Part shown: piece after piece, positions 22,788 to 32,754 of the stretch
How the letters are laid out: every line of letters begins with the position of its first letter
Numbering within the stretch: position 1 is the first letter of the stretch
Assembly (NCBI RefSeq): GCF_958298935.1
Contig: NC_084922.1
Coordinates: 14,200,501 to 14,264,500 of the forward strand
Length of the DNA: 64,000 nucleotides
DNA from: Phragmites australis
Lineage: Eukaryota; Streptophyta; Magnoliopsida; Poales; Poaceae
Direction of reading: 5' to 3'
Translations under genes and position numbers: made by a program
Notes under the pieces: generated by a model
What the model saw: the letters and a program-made list of their open reading frames with translations, nothing else
Told to the model about the DNA's origin: nothing
Databases searched by the model: none

Positions 22788-24950
22788 TAATGCTTTAAAG
22801 AAAAGACTAATTATTGATACGAGTGAGATCAATGGCGATACTACTCCCATTCCATGCATGCTACGAACACTAGGTACCTAAAAACTAAATAAAACACAAG
22901 AGTTAGTAAAAATACTCAGCAAGAACAATTCAGAACCTGAGAGAACATAAAACATCAAAATCAACGAAGGATGAGAAATCGTGAAGTTTTTATTTTTCTT
23001 GGAAACAACAATAAGACAATAGTTTTCATCTAAAACAGACAAATGTGAATATCATTTGTATTTACCAATAAAGCTGAGTAAGTGAGGCCAGCACTCACTC
23101 ACAACACTCACTCATAGGATCATGAACATAAGAATCATATTACACCTCTGGTATCACAGGCACTTAATGAAATATAAAGAAAAACTTGAAACTTGATCAT
23201 TTAATATGAACACAATCATGAACTTTAATCACGCAAACACCAAAAAATACAAATATTAAACGAACACAGTTGAAAAGGGATCAATAAAACATTCAACGAG
23301 CGAATTATGCCATAACATAGGTTCATCATGCATTTGCCTTAACCGTGGTGAGGATTTGCTTCGCACCGTTACCATCGGCACTCCCTAACCCTGTGGATTA
23401 AAACTACTCTAAAAATATTTATCCCATGATGTTCACATGATTATACGCATTATACAACAGCGATATTAGCCATAACCCGAATACACATGTTTTCCCCTTA
23501 TCCAAATTATCGACTTAAACGTCTTGTCTTTCACTGTTCAGTTCATAAAGTCTAATTTTCTTAACCAACTGCAGCAAATCAAAACATCACGTACATCTAC
23601 TAGAAATTTCCTACAACTTTACTTTTATGATTTTGGACGAAAACTGCCTCTAAGTCAAAAACAGATAAACAAAATACTGCATGCACAGATTGACAGTTGC
23701 CAGATAGCAGCATTATTTTATCAATTACTCATAAACCACCTGTTCAAATTGAACTAGACCGATGCCATTGGAAACATATCGAGAAGTACAACTTTTATTT
23801 TGGCGCTATATTGAAATTCTACGCTGACTAATCCTAGAAATTCGTTGCATAAATCTGTATAAATAACGCAGAACCGAAATCGATCTACCGGCGACCAAAT
23901 TAATCCCTACACGAAATTCTTGCATCTACGGGCTAAGTAGGGATTACCCTGGTAGCAAAGAACGTGGACTACTAGAAATACATGAGAACTTTGATAAATT
24001 CACAAAATCCCCTTCTCTTTTCCTCTTTCTTCTTGCTCGCTTCTTTCTTCCTCCTGCTCCTGACTTCCTCCTTTGCTTGTTCCTGTCCACGACCAGCAGC
24101 TATAGAAGCTTAGTACTCAGAGGCACCAGCAGCCAACCGGCAACAACCTCCACCATCTAAACCAACCATACAGCTGGACGAACACAATAGGACACTCACC
24201 AAGCTAGCACCCCTGCAGCAGTAGCAGCTCGACGTCAGCGCAGCTGGGCAAGAGATGGAACGCAAGGGCGGCGTCTATGTGGTTCTTGGTGGAAAATTAA
24301 TGGAGTGAGAGATAGAGATGAGGAGTAGGAACATGTATAATGATATCTCCAGTAGATACTTTAAAAAAATCATATTCTATAATACTATTATATTATCTTC
24401 TAATATTATTACAATATTATTTATTTTTCTATCTCCAGCAGCTATCTTATTTTCTAGCTTCTATTACTCTCATTATTTTTTCGGATTTATAATCATCCTC
24501 TATAAACAGTATTGAGATGAGGAGAGATATCTCATCCCATCTGCAACACTGTAGAACACTGTACCTACAGTGTTGCGGTAGCTGCTGGACACATTTTGCT
24601 GGCCTGCCTAACCAGTAAAATCGCTACAGTATTGGTGGCACAGTGCTTTATGGATACTGCTAGAGATGGCATGAGGGCAGTGGCCATTGAAGTCAGTTCA
24701 GGAAACTGACATTTTTTTTTATCCAATAGTGTAAATTTATTAGACTCGCTACAGACTCATTGGTGTCCAAACATGGCATTTGAATAATCAAACGTATTCA
24801 TTTCAATGAGCTCTACTCATCCACAATCTCCAATCGTTCATTCGAGCTACAGATTAAAAAGTCAAGTTTTCGCCCATTTGAAACTTTGCATGGTCAACGT
24901 CTTATTTCCATAACATTTGTATTGGATTCCCATAATTCTCGGGTGTTACA
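22788..24950 (-). mobile_element. Gypsy LTR-like sequence, minus orientation
   Basis: On the minus strand it starts TGTAACACCCGAGAATT at 24950. Modules in the usual minus order follow, including the C/T-rich stretch at 24005-24060 and the 'actcagcaag' type block near 22912. The inner end near 22788 is not certain, and no gag/pol is attached. It carries a MITE at 24330-24672. Confidence 0.45.
24330..24672. mobile_element. MITE candidate
   Basis: An AT-rich non-coding block bounded by imperfect inverted ends: 'aatgatatctccagtagatac' at about 24338 and 'gatactgctagagatggcat' at about 24654 (13 of 20 bases pair). A shorter inner hairpin with 'acactgta...tacagtgt' lies near 24547-24575. The 'ctccag' end type is common in grass MITEs. 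No certain target duplication. Confidence 0.45.
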
Positions 24951-25830
24951 AAGAGAGAGATGGGTGCAAAACCTCACTGGACGGCAACCACCGCTCGTCG
25001 ACGATCCGTTTTAGGGGGGGGGGGGAGGGAGTGGGTGGAGGATTGGAGGTGGGGAAGAAGAAGACAGAGGCGGCATGGAGGAAGGTGGCTAAGGTCAGGA
25101 GGACAATGACTCAGGAGTAGGGATATCAGTGTGCATATTTTAGCCACATGTTCGTGGGTAAAACCCCTAACGGCGTGGGTTTGAGATAAATTTTTACATG
25201 TAGATATTTGTGCATGTTTTAAGTTGAACTCAATAGGTACAGAGAGACGGGTATGAAACATGCTTACCCGTGCTCGTTTTGTTTGTGTACCCACTCTACT
25301 TAACGGGTTTGAAGTTAAATAATGTTTGTTTATGTCGCATTAAGTATTATTGAATTGTGAAATAATATGTTGTAGGTGTGAACTATATGGTAATGTATTA
25401 ATGTGATATGCATGTTATGAATCCGTAAAATACTTGTTCATTATCTTAGTTGAGATGGATATTTAAATTAATGATATTATTATTACACACTTGATCTTAT
25501 ATTCAATGTATGTTTACTATATTGACGGTATACATGTATGTCATGCTCACGTGTTGTGAGCGCAAGTGTCGTTTTTACCTGTGGTGAGTAATGGGTGCGG
25601 GCATGAGTTTAAGAATTAGCTCACGGATATGAATTTGTATAGTTTTTATATGCTGGTATTGTATCTATTATCATCCTTACTAGAGAGGGTAAGAATTTGA
25701 ACCGGTAGACTATTAATGAATGTGGAACGGGTGGTGGGCCAAACTTATCGTGTTCGAGCTGTTGCATCCGTTCGTTTTTTGGGCTCACAACGCACGCGTG
25801 CCCAATAGTTATTTCGGCAAACTGTGTCTA
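24951..25830. other. Intergenic, no gene recognised
   Basis: It begins with a purine-rich stretch containing a long G run at 25013-25025, then AT-rich sequence with repeated 'gggtttga/acccgt' words (25140-25320, 25560-25620) of the kind seen in hAT-derived grass repeats. No termini, ORF or RNA gene could be supported. Confidence 0.3.
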
Positions 25831-26284
25831 TCGGTGGGAAAATCCAATTTGCCTCCGTCAACTATCAAAAAATAATTTTTTTTCTCTATCAATTACAATA
25901 CCATCTATAAAACAATACAATTTCCTCACAACCCCAGTTTTGTCACACTTGACGCTACATCAGCCTAGAGGAGGTGGCAGCTAGTCAACATATTAGAAAA
26001 AAAATATAACGGGCCACAGATGTTGACCTCTATCCTCTTCTTCCTCCATTACTTCTCTCTTTGTGTTCTTCCGTGATGGAGCCTGGGCACGACGATCGTC
26101 ATTTGCCGACGACGAGCCACCGCTTGTCAGATCCGACCTCCCCCTCGTTGTCTTCGCCACGGAGCCCTCCACGCATGCGCCGGCAAGAGGCAGATCTTGG
26201 GTGGCTCATCGGGACCGGGCTCGGGAAGGAGGGAGAGGCTGAAGGACAGCTCTTGCACCAGCGGCTTCGGCCCACGGTGGAGCA

Positions 26285-26705
26285 GCCTTGATGACGCCTG
26301 CAGCTTCTAGACTGATTGAATCCTTCACCGCCACCACGCTCGTCCGGCATCCCGCCTCGGACTACGACCCGCTCTCGCTGGCGGCCTTCCTGCTAGCCGC
26401 TCCTACTTCGCCACCGTGTCGTGGGCCAGGTTCTTCACGCGCCTCCACGAGCTCATACTAATCCTCCTGCCATCGCCAAGTACCTCACTGAGCTCCCTAA
26501 CCGTGCGGAGGAGGACCAATTGTGCTAACGTCATTGAGAAGGACCGCGTCAAGGTGGAGTGGAACATCGCCGCGTTAGTCCAGGAGATGGGCGAGCACCT
26601 TGACACCGCTCTCCCTGGCCGACGCAGTGGAGTTGGTGTGCATGCTGAGGCGGGTGGCTGACATCGTTTGCCTTTGCCTCATTGTCGTTCACCATCGATC
26701 CACAC
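26285..26705 (+). pseudogene. Gene fragment of unknown function
   Basis: GC-rich sequence that reads as protein across at least three frame shifts: 'LIESFTATTLVRHPASDYDP' at about 26309, 'FATVSWARFFTRLHELI' near 26410, 'VIEKDRVKVEWNIAALVQEM' near 26533, then 'LADAVELVCMLRRVADIV' near 26615. These segments look like parts of one alpha-helical host protein with small deletions. I do not recognise the family. It is probably a captured and decayed exon. Confidence 0.45.
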
Positions 26706-27037
26706 GCACCACTCTTCTCGCGAATGGGCTCACCATGCGCCAACATACCTTGGTTCCTCCTCGCCACCGATGTCTTTGTCGGTGTATCAGGAACCAGGGG
26801 TCCCTGAGTCCCGAGACCAGGCCGGCCGTCTGCCACGTGTCACCATCCCGCGAAGTCCCTCCTGCAGGATGAGGAAAATCTAAGTTCCGGGAGAAGGTGC
26901 TCGGGGCCACAGCCTCTGGTTCCCGAGCACCCCAGTTCCCCGATGACCCGCAGAGTCCAAGTACCGGGAAGAAAGTGCTCGGGAAGGTGCCCGCTCACCC
27001 CCGAGAACCATATTCCCCTGATGGGCCAAACAACCAA

Positions 27038-27322
27038 GTGCTCGGGAGAGAGTGCTCAGGGCTGCACGTGGCAGCCCCCGAGCACTCGGTTCCCCGAAGG
27101 ATCTACAGAAGTGCTCGGGAGAGAGTGCTCGGGGCTGCACGTGGCAGCCCCCTAGGACTCGGTTCCCCGAGGGATCTACTCAAGTGCTCGGGAGAGAGTG
27201 CTCGGGGCTGCACGTGGCAGCCCCCGAGCACTCGGTTCCCCGAAAGTTCTACAGGAGTACTCGGGAGAGAGTGCTCGGGGCTGCACGTGGCGGCCCCCGA
27301 GCACTCGGTTCCCCGAAAGTTC
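27038..27322. repeat. 73-bp tandem repeats with CACGTG palindromes
   Basis: Units start at 27038, 27111, 27184 and 27257 (last partial), each exactly 73 bases apart. Each unit holds GCTCGGGAGAGAGTGCTCGG and a near-palindrome GGGCTGCACGTGGCAGCCC centred on CACGTG, the core of the G-box bound by plant bZIP and bHLH factors. A looser unit precedes the array at 26895-27030. Position upstream of the LTR TATA suggests an enhancer-like role, by inference. Confidence 0.9.
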
Positions 27323-27818
27323 GCACAAGATCGCCCGACGCCCCGACGACCCAGAAGGACCCGTCGGCGAGGTGTCGACCGGTCAAAGGTCCGAAGCTGC
27401 ATTTAATGGGCACGCGCGGCCTGACATCCTGACATCCTAACATTCTCAATTGCCCACGCCGTAGTGTCAGTCCTTGCCATGCTTTGGCAGGGGGGCGTGG
27501 GTCCATTAATTGCACGGGTCCCGTCCCGTATCATCCGGGGTACCTCGGGATAACGTTGCCAGGATCAAAGTGTTCCGCCTGCCACCCTGCCCTGACAGAA
27601 GAACAAGACAGGGTGGGCGCGCCGGGTGCCTCTGTGGCCGCCCGGTGGGCCCTCTCAACGGCGCCGGGACGTCCACAGTGGCGGGTGGTCGGATGCGCGC
27701 CGCATTTTTCCATCGCCCCTGTCACTTCACCCGGACGGAATGATGACGCCTTTCTCCGTGGCGTCTTGGCACTCGCGCCCCCTCTTTCCCATTCGGGGTA
27801 AGTCGAGGTCGGCGTGTG

Positions 27819-27826
27819 TATAAAAG
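27819..27826 (+). promoter_or_regulatory. TATA box of the solo LTR
   Basis: TATAAAAG in 'gtgtgtataaaaggaagg', about 500 bases downstream of the G-box repeats and about 450 bases before the LTR end, which is the expected U3/R arrangement. Transcription would start near 27850 and read out into 28273 onward. Confidence 0.7.
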
Positions 27827-28865
27827 GAAGGGATGGATAACACATGAAGGGCCCCCCCGAGATAGAGCCAACCTAGAGGAACAGAAAGACCTAGTTTCTT
27901 GATCCAAGATCAAGTAACCTGAGACGAAGAACATCACAAGCAAGCTCGAGTAGAGCTAGAGCACGGGAGCCTCAAGCTCTCTGTTAGACAATACACCCTT
28001 GTAACCAGACACATCCTTGAAGAATTCCCTTCAAGGAAGGATATTGCATCCACACAGGAGTAGGGTATTACGCCCCCGTGCGGTCCGAACCTGTCTAAAC
28101 CCAGGTGCATTTTTTCTTTTTGCACTAGGTCGATCATCCCCCACCACCGGCCGTTGCATTTATTTCCGTTTCCATTTATTTCCCCGACGAACTCGTTCAG
28201 GATCATCCCCCGGCCGAATCTTTAAAACTGGGGTCTCTCGGGATCCCTACGACAGGAGTTCATCCTCCGACAGTCTTCATCCCCCCTGATTCATCTCCAC
28301 ATCCGGCAGTGAGGCGGGGTAGAGGAGGTCGGGCGGATCTGCGGTGGGAGAGACCTGAGAAGGAATGAAAGGGAAGCAGGAAGAAAGAAAAAGGAGTAAC
28401 ATGTGGGACTGTGCTTAGGTAGATGAGGTGATGTGGCGCCAACGGGCACATAACCGGGTGCAAATCACTCGGGACTTCGGAGGAAAGATAACCGGTTTTG
28501 TTAGTGTGAGAAGGTTTCATAAGTGGTATGTAAGACTTTTACAACAATTGAATAGGCAAAACGGACTTTTTCCTGATCCGTGTCGCCTCAGGCTGAAACA
28601 TCCAAACTTGTGATGGTTTTAACGTTTGGGCCCAAATGAGATGGCCTGGCCTGCCGCTTGTGACTGTGAGGTCATCGGCCCAGGAGAGCTTTTCTTTCAT
28701 ATAGATGGGCCAGCAGCTGGTAAAGCCACTGATTTGTGTTGTGCTTGCAAGAATGCAAGTGCAACCTCTCGCATGAAGCTTTTCCCTTCCATTTTCTTTT
28801 AAGGGTAAGCGTACAAAAGGGCTCGAAAATTACAGAGTTTACAGGGTTTAGCCCATTGAGGCACA

Positions 28866-29660
28866 TTACAGAGTTTGTCTTTTGATGGGACAATGTACTT
28901 GTTGCTTAAAATTAGAGCAACAAACAATAGTATTTTCTTCAGGTAGGTTGTGAGCTTCCCTAGCTATAGTATCAGCTACAACATTGTCATCCCTAGAGAT
29001 ATGCTCAAAGCATCCTTGAACCAGCCTATTCAGCTCCTTCATTTCCATGATGGCAGGTCTTACTCTCCAGTGTCCAGTCTGGTAAGTGTGTTCTCGATCC
29101 TTCATGCACATTATGACAGCAGCATTGTCCGAGTAAAAGGTGCAACCCTGAACCTGCAAAACAGATACTACAGACATGGCAAACAGGAGAATCTGCTTCG
29201 AAAGTTTTTGCATGAACCTGCAAGGACCGTATAAAATGGTCAGTTTTGCATGATATCATAATGCCAAGACCTGTAGCTCTTCCGTGAACAAAAGGGGCAC
29301 CAACTTTGTTTAGCAATTAGGAAGAGAAGAAAGATCCCTTTGAGAGAGGATAGCAAGTTGATTACAACAAGCATTCATGTCCGTGCTTTCCTCAATGTCA
29401 AAAGCCTCGCATTGAGCCTTTTGAGCTGCCTTAGCCTGAAAAATGACAGATTGGATAGGCCAATCTTTCTCTGAAAACGAGAGTCATTCCACCTTCCAAA
29501 TATGCCACGAAATATAAAAAGATAAGATCAACATCCTCATTTGAATTAAGGTGGTTAATAAGGAAGTAAAGGATTTGGGCACAAGAGCCAATCAGGTTAT
29601 CAGTTTTTAGAGTAAGAGGAGGATCATTTCCCTTCTTAAATCCTACGGTTTGGATACGAA
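28866..29660 (-). pseudogene. LINE ORF2 tail with RNase H-like domain, broken
   Basis: On the minus strand, 29660-29480 resembles the end of a plant L1-type ORF2 ('FYISWHIWK'), and 29310-28870 is an RNase H-like (RVT_3) domain: 'ATGLGIMIS', 'KTFEADSP' and then, after a frame change, 'CTFYSDNAAVI' with the central Asp, and 'HISRDDNVVADTIAREA' with the late Asp. The parts lie in different frames, so it is not functional. RNase H domains of this type occur at the end of plant LINE ORF2 and in some host genes; the WHIWK segment just upstream favours a LINE. Confidence 0.6.
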
Positions 29661-29754
29661 GCCTGACGATGACTGCGATGGCATTTCACTGACTTTCCAA
29701 TTTTTGTTTGAACGATGTGACTTACAATTTTCACTTCATATCATAATAAGTCTA

Positions 29755-29978
29755 TAGTTTTCGCCGACGTCCCGCTACTGTTACCCTATTCACTCCTGCT
29801 GACAACCGCCCCTCTGCTGACACCCGTCCACCTTTTGCAAATGTGATAGCCTTCCCGATGCCTCCTGCACCATCACAATAGTTTTCGCCGACGCCCGCTA
29901 TTGTTACCCTGTTCACTCCTGCTGACAATCATCCCTCTGCTGACACCTGTCCACCTTTGCAAATGCGATAGCCTTCCT
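29755..29978. repeat. 124-bp tandem duplication, second copy interrupted
   Basis: 'tagttttcgccgacg..cccgct' starts at 29755 and again at 29879. Copy 1 runs uninterrupted through 'gatagccttcccgatgcctcctgcacc'. Copy 2 stops at 'gatagccttcc' (29977) and resumes after the Pack-MULE at 31426 with 'ccttcccgatgcctctgcacc'. Copy 1 thus serves as the empty site. Confidence 0.8.
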
Positions 29979-30172
29979 AAGGGGCAATTAACTATTTGTC
30001 ATCGTTACCAGTGGCGTGTTCTCAAATACTATCCTAACAATATTTTTTTTGACAAATTGCCACCTGAGCCCATTGGAATGTTGATACTCTGCCACTTTCA
30101 CTGATGTGGTGGCATCTTAGAGGAATATTCCTCTGGACGCGATGACAAATTGACTGAAATGCCCTTCTTCTG
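29979..30172. repeat. Left terminal inverted repeat of the Pack-MULE
   Basis: Pairs with 31235-31429 in inverted orientation. Shared words along the arm include 'gttaccagtg', 'aaatacta', 'agcccattg', 'ttgatact' and 'gaatattcctc'. Confidence 0.8.
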
Positions 30173-30179
30173 ACCGGCG

Positions 30180-30720
30180 CAACACAGAGCGTGGTGGCGT
30201 TGATGCCACCAGTGAAGGTGATTGCGCCAGGGAAAGTAGGGTGCGACCCATTGAAGTTGTTGAAGGAGATGTTCACCACCTCGATCACCCAGAAGCCGTC
30301 GCCACTCGCCGAGAATGGGCTCGCATTGAAGTCAAGCACCCGTAACGTCGGGAGTTAATCGAGCTCCGCCGATGGCAGGCCATGCAGCGAGTTTCGGGAG
30401 AGGTTTAGCGTCACGAGGCCATCGAGGGAGGCGATCAAGGAGGAGATGATGCCATGTAGGATCTTGTTAGAGAGATATAACCCAACCACCCTCCCAAGAT
30501 GGCAGGCGATGTCGGTCCAGGAACAGCAGGCAATGGCGGCGTTGGAACACCACCCGACAAGCCCCTCGCCCTTCCCGTCCAAGCCATTTGGAGAAGGCAA
30601 GAAGTGCCTACAAGTCAGCGGGGTGGCATGTCTTGTTCAGGGACTGGCCGCCATGGCCATGGAGTTGAACGTAGACGAGAAAGAAGTGGAAAATTTAGTG
30701 GAATCCTCCCATCTCCGATG
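30180..30720 (-). pseudogene. Phytosulfokine-receptor-like LRR kinase, N-terminal fragment
   Basis: Minus-strand translation across several frames gives the start of a plant LRR receptor of the PSKR type: 'SLNKTCHPADL' (LRR N-cap, ~30650), 'CCSWTDIACHLGRVVGLYLS' (~30520), 'LDGLVTLNLSRNSLHG' (~30400), 'VIEVVNISFNNFNGSHPTFP' (~30260) and 'GGINATTLC' (~30190). The Cys pair and the LxxLxLSxN pattern are those of plant LRRs. Only the first few repeats are present; the rest of the LRRs, the transmembrane segment and the kinase are missing. Stops and frame shifts make it non-coding. Intact PSKRs are membrane receptors for the peptide hormone phytosulfokine. An antisense or small RNA made from it could in principle touch the parent gene; that is speculation. 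Confidence 0.75.
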
Positions 30721-31234
30721 AGAGGCGCTGGTGGGATCCGAAAAGGAGCTTCTTTTCCTGAAGGGCATGAATGACGAGGGCCCCAGAAGGAAATCTTGCC
30801 AAAACTCACACCACCTTGCTAGGCTACATGCATCCGAGCATGAAGAACATACACCACATTGATCACAAAGGGAAATTGTTGCAAGAGCTCAACAAAATCC
30901 AGACAGGTTTAGTGAACCAGGAGCAAGCAGCTCTTGCATGGAAAATTTTCTCATTCTCTCATTTTTCTTCCTCTCTCCTCCAGCTGAATCGCAAGATTTT
31001 GAGACGCAGAAAGAGGACGAGGACATCACAGGAGCAAGAGGGGGAAGTCCGAAGAAAGAAAGGTATGGGGCCATGAGGAGCTCGCCTCCTTGCTTGATGA
31101 ACGGGAGGCCGTTTTGTCGGTGGCCGGTGATCGACTAGGGCCTGGACCGTGACCAGATCGAGCATGCCCGCCGTCGCAAGCCGTTGCACGCTGGCATCAA
31201 CCCAAGAGAAGGAGAGAAGCACATGAAGATAAAG

Positions 31235-31429
31235 AAGGGCATAAAAGGTATTTTGTCCTCATCGCCACGTCATAGGGAGGAATATTCATCAAAGATTCCA
31301 CCTCGTCAGCTAAAAAGGTAAAGTATCAATATTTCAATGGGCTTAGGTCTCAATTTATCGAAAATTTTCAGTAGAATAGTATTTAAGAACATGTCACTGG
31401 TAACAATGGCAAATAGCTAATTACCCCTT
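31235..31429. repeat. Right terminal inverted repeat of the Pack-MULE
   Basis: Reverse-complement partner of 29979-30172; see there for shared words. It ends TAATTACCCCTT at 31429. Confidence 0.8.
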
Positions 31430-31591
31430 CCCGATGCCTCTGCACCAAATAAAAAAAAGGAAAGACAAACAACACTTCTTTTTCCTACTCTCTCCTCCGC
31501 GCCCCCCCCCCACGCTACCGCTGGAGAGCAAATCCCGTGGCTTTGCCGCACCCTCGCGAGCCCGTTCCAGTCCCGACACCACCTCGCTGGG

Positions 31592-31781
31592 CTGTCCTGT
31601 GCTCCTTGGCACCTCCTGCCCCGCTGACGGCGGACGGGACCAGTGTCCACGCTGTCGTTGAGGAAGGAACCCTACTAGATCGCCGGCTGTCCCGTGCTCC
31701 TCGGCACCTCCCGCCCTGCTGACGGCGGAGGAGACCGGTGTTCACGCCGTCGTCGAGGAAGGAGTCCTGCTAGATCACCGC
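31592..31781. repeat. 95-bp tandem duplication, GC-rich
   Basis: Units at 31592 and 31687 begin 'ctgtcc.gtgctcct.ggcacct' and share 'gctgacggcgga', 'gaggaagga' and 'ctagatc.ccg'. They diverge by scattered substitutions. Both-strand open frames here reflect composition; no protein is recognised. Confidence 0.75.
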
Positions 31782-31828
31782 CTCTCTGGTTTCGCCGCAT
31801 CCTCCCCCCGCCTGTTCCGGCCAAGACT

Positions 31829-31932
31829 GATTGGGTACGATTTTGATTTGGCTAGGCGGTGAACTGCATAGTAGAAAATTGACTGGGTCCGATTTTGATT
31901 GGGCTAGGAGGTGACCACCATAGTGGAGAAGC
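31829..31932. repeat. 52-bp tandem duplication
   Basis: Two diverged copies of 'ga.tgggt.cgattttgatt.ggctagg.ggtga' start at 31829 and 31881. Confidence 0.7.
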
Positions 31933-32750
31933 CCTGTACAACTTTAGTTATGCCTCAGTCCAATAATGATTTTGCGTCATCTACAACATCACCCTTCATC
32001 CAAGTCGTAAACGCAGGCAGCGTACGCTAGCTTTTTTCTCGCATATTTTTCCATTGTTTTGCTGACGAATTGTCCATAAGTTGCGCTCTACATGATTTAT
32101 GGAGTGCCTGCAGAGTGACCTACAGTATTTCCTTTGTTTGTTTGCAACCACCGCTTCCATTGCTGATAGTGATGTATCATCATATGCCATGCCGCTGCTC
32201 CATGGTTCCAGCTTCCCTACCAACGACCATTCAACTTCTGAGCGTTGTGTGCGGCGCTGTCTACCTTCAAGTGCCGGTATATTATAATCTGCCTCATATT
32301 TGGTTTTGTTCGTATCCCATATATGTGGTGTGTGTTCTTGCAACCTACCAGGTGTCTTTTTGCTATACTGGATTAATGTTCATTTCAATGTTTTGCTTTG
32401 TGATTAGGGTTGTCACAACCTGTGCTGCATGCTACTCCCTATCACGAAAGCCACGTAGCGCCAGGTACCATCGATTGCTTCCCTACATATTTCCACTTGC
32501 CATCTATACCGGCTGTTCGACAGCGTATGCGCCTTGATACTCACTTACCCTCTTATATTTAGTTGGGTCCCTTCAGTATATGCTTGCCACAGAATACTAA
32601 TGCCTTGGCTCCCAATTATGCTTAGAATTTACTATGTCATGCCTTTTTTATATCACCGTCTCCTTTTTATCGCCCTCTTCACCACGTACGCAACATTAGC
32701 ATAGTTACTTGCTTTTTATTATGTTAGTAACCTGTTTCTCTTCAAGGAAT
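31933..32750. other. Intergenic, no gene recognised
   Basis: An open frame at 32070-32537 (155 codons, many Cys, Tyr and hydrophobic residues) has no signal or domain I recognise and looks like chance. The remainder is T-rich with no repeat boundary until the LINE begins. Confidence 0.35.
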
Positions 32751-32754
32751 AAAA

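Larger units (their letters stand above)
26777..28272 (+). mobile_element. Solo LTR (gypsy-type) with perfect target duplication
   Basis: 1496 bases starting TGTCGG and ending CCGACA, a perfect 6-base inverted terminus. It is flanked by identical 5-mers GTCTT (26772-26776 and 28273-28277). It contains 73-bp tandem repeats in the upstream part, a clear TATA box at 27819, and a leader with Tyr/Leu-poor, non-coding sequence after it. No internal domain is attached, so it results from LTR-LTR recombination. Its insertion broke the gene-like sequence on either side. Confidence 0.9.
25838..28580. mobile_element. Candidate Mutator-like element carrying a gene fragment
   Basis: The left part (from about 25838, 'aaaatccaatttgcctcc.tcaactatcaaaaa') and the reverse complement of the right part (from about 28580, 'aaaaagtccgttttgcct.ttcaattgt..aaaag') share the style of a common grass MULE terminus. 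Between them is GC-rich gene-like sequence (26060-26776 and 28278-28400) split by a solo LTR. The ends are diverged and no 9-bp target duplication was found, so this is a moderate-to-weak call. Confidence 0.35.
29979..31429. mobile_element. Pack-MULE with captured LRR receptor fragment
   Basis: Long terminal inverted repeats of about 190 bases: from 29979 'aaggggcaattaactatttg' and, reading back from 31429, 'aaggggtaattagctatttg'; similarity continues to about 30170 and 31235 with roughly three quarters of positions alike by eye. The two ends sit in the word CCTTCC shared by both flanks, and the uninterrupted tandem copy at 29755 shows the empty site. The interior lacks a transposase and instead holds a receptor-kinase gene fragment (30180-30720) plus A/G-rich filler (30880-31230). 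Long inverted ends plus a captured gene define a Pack-MULE. Exact ends are uncertain by about 5 bases. Confidence 0.8.

Noticed and set aside
26897..27406. 169-codon frame with repeated peptide over the 73-bp units
   Set aside because: 73 is not a multiple of three, so the repeat cannot keep one coding frame; it is LTR promoter sequence.
27484..27845. Open frames in the solo LTR near its TATA box
   Set aside because: They cross the TATA box and U3 sequence of a bounded LTR on both strands.
32070..32537. 155-codon frame rich in Cys and hydrophobic residues
   Set aside because: No signal peptide order, domain, promoter or codon bias; T-rich sequence gives such frames by chance.
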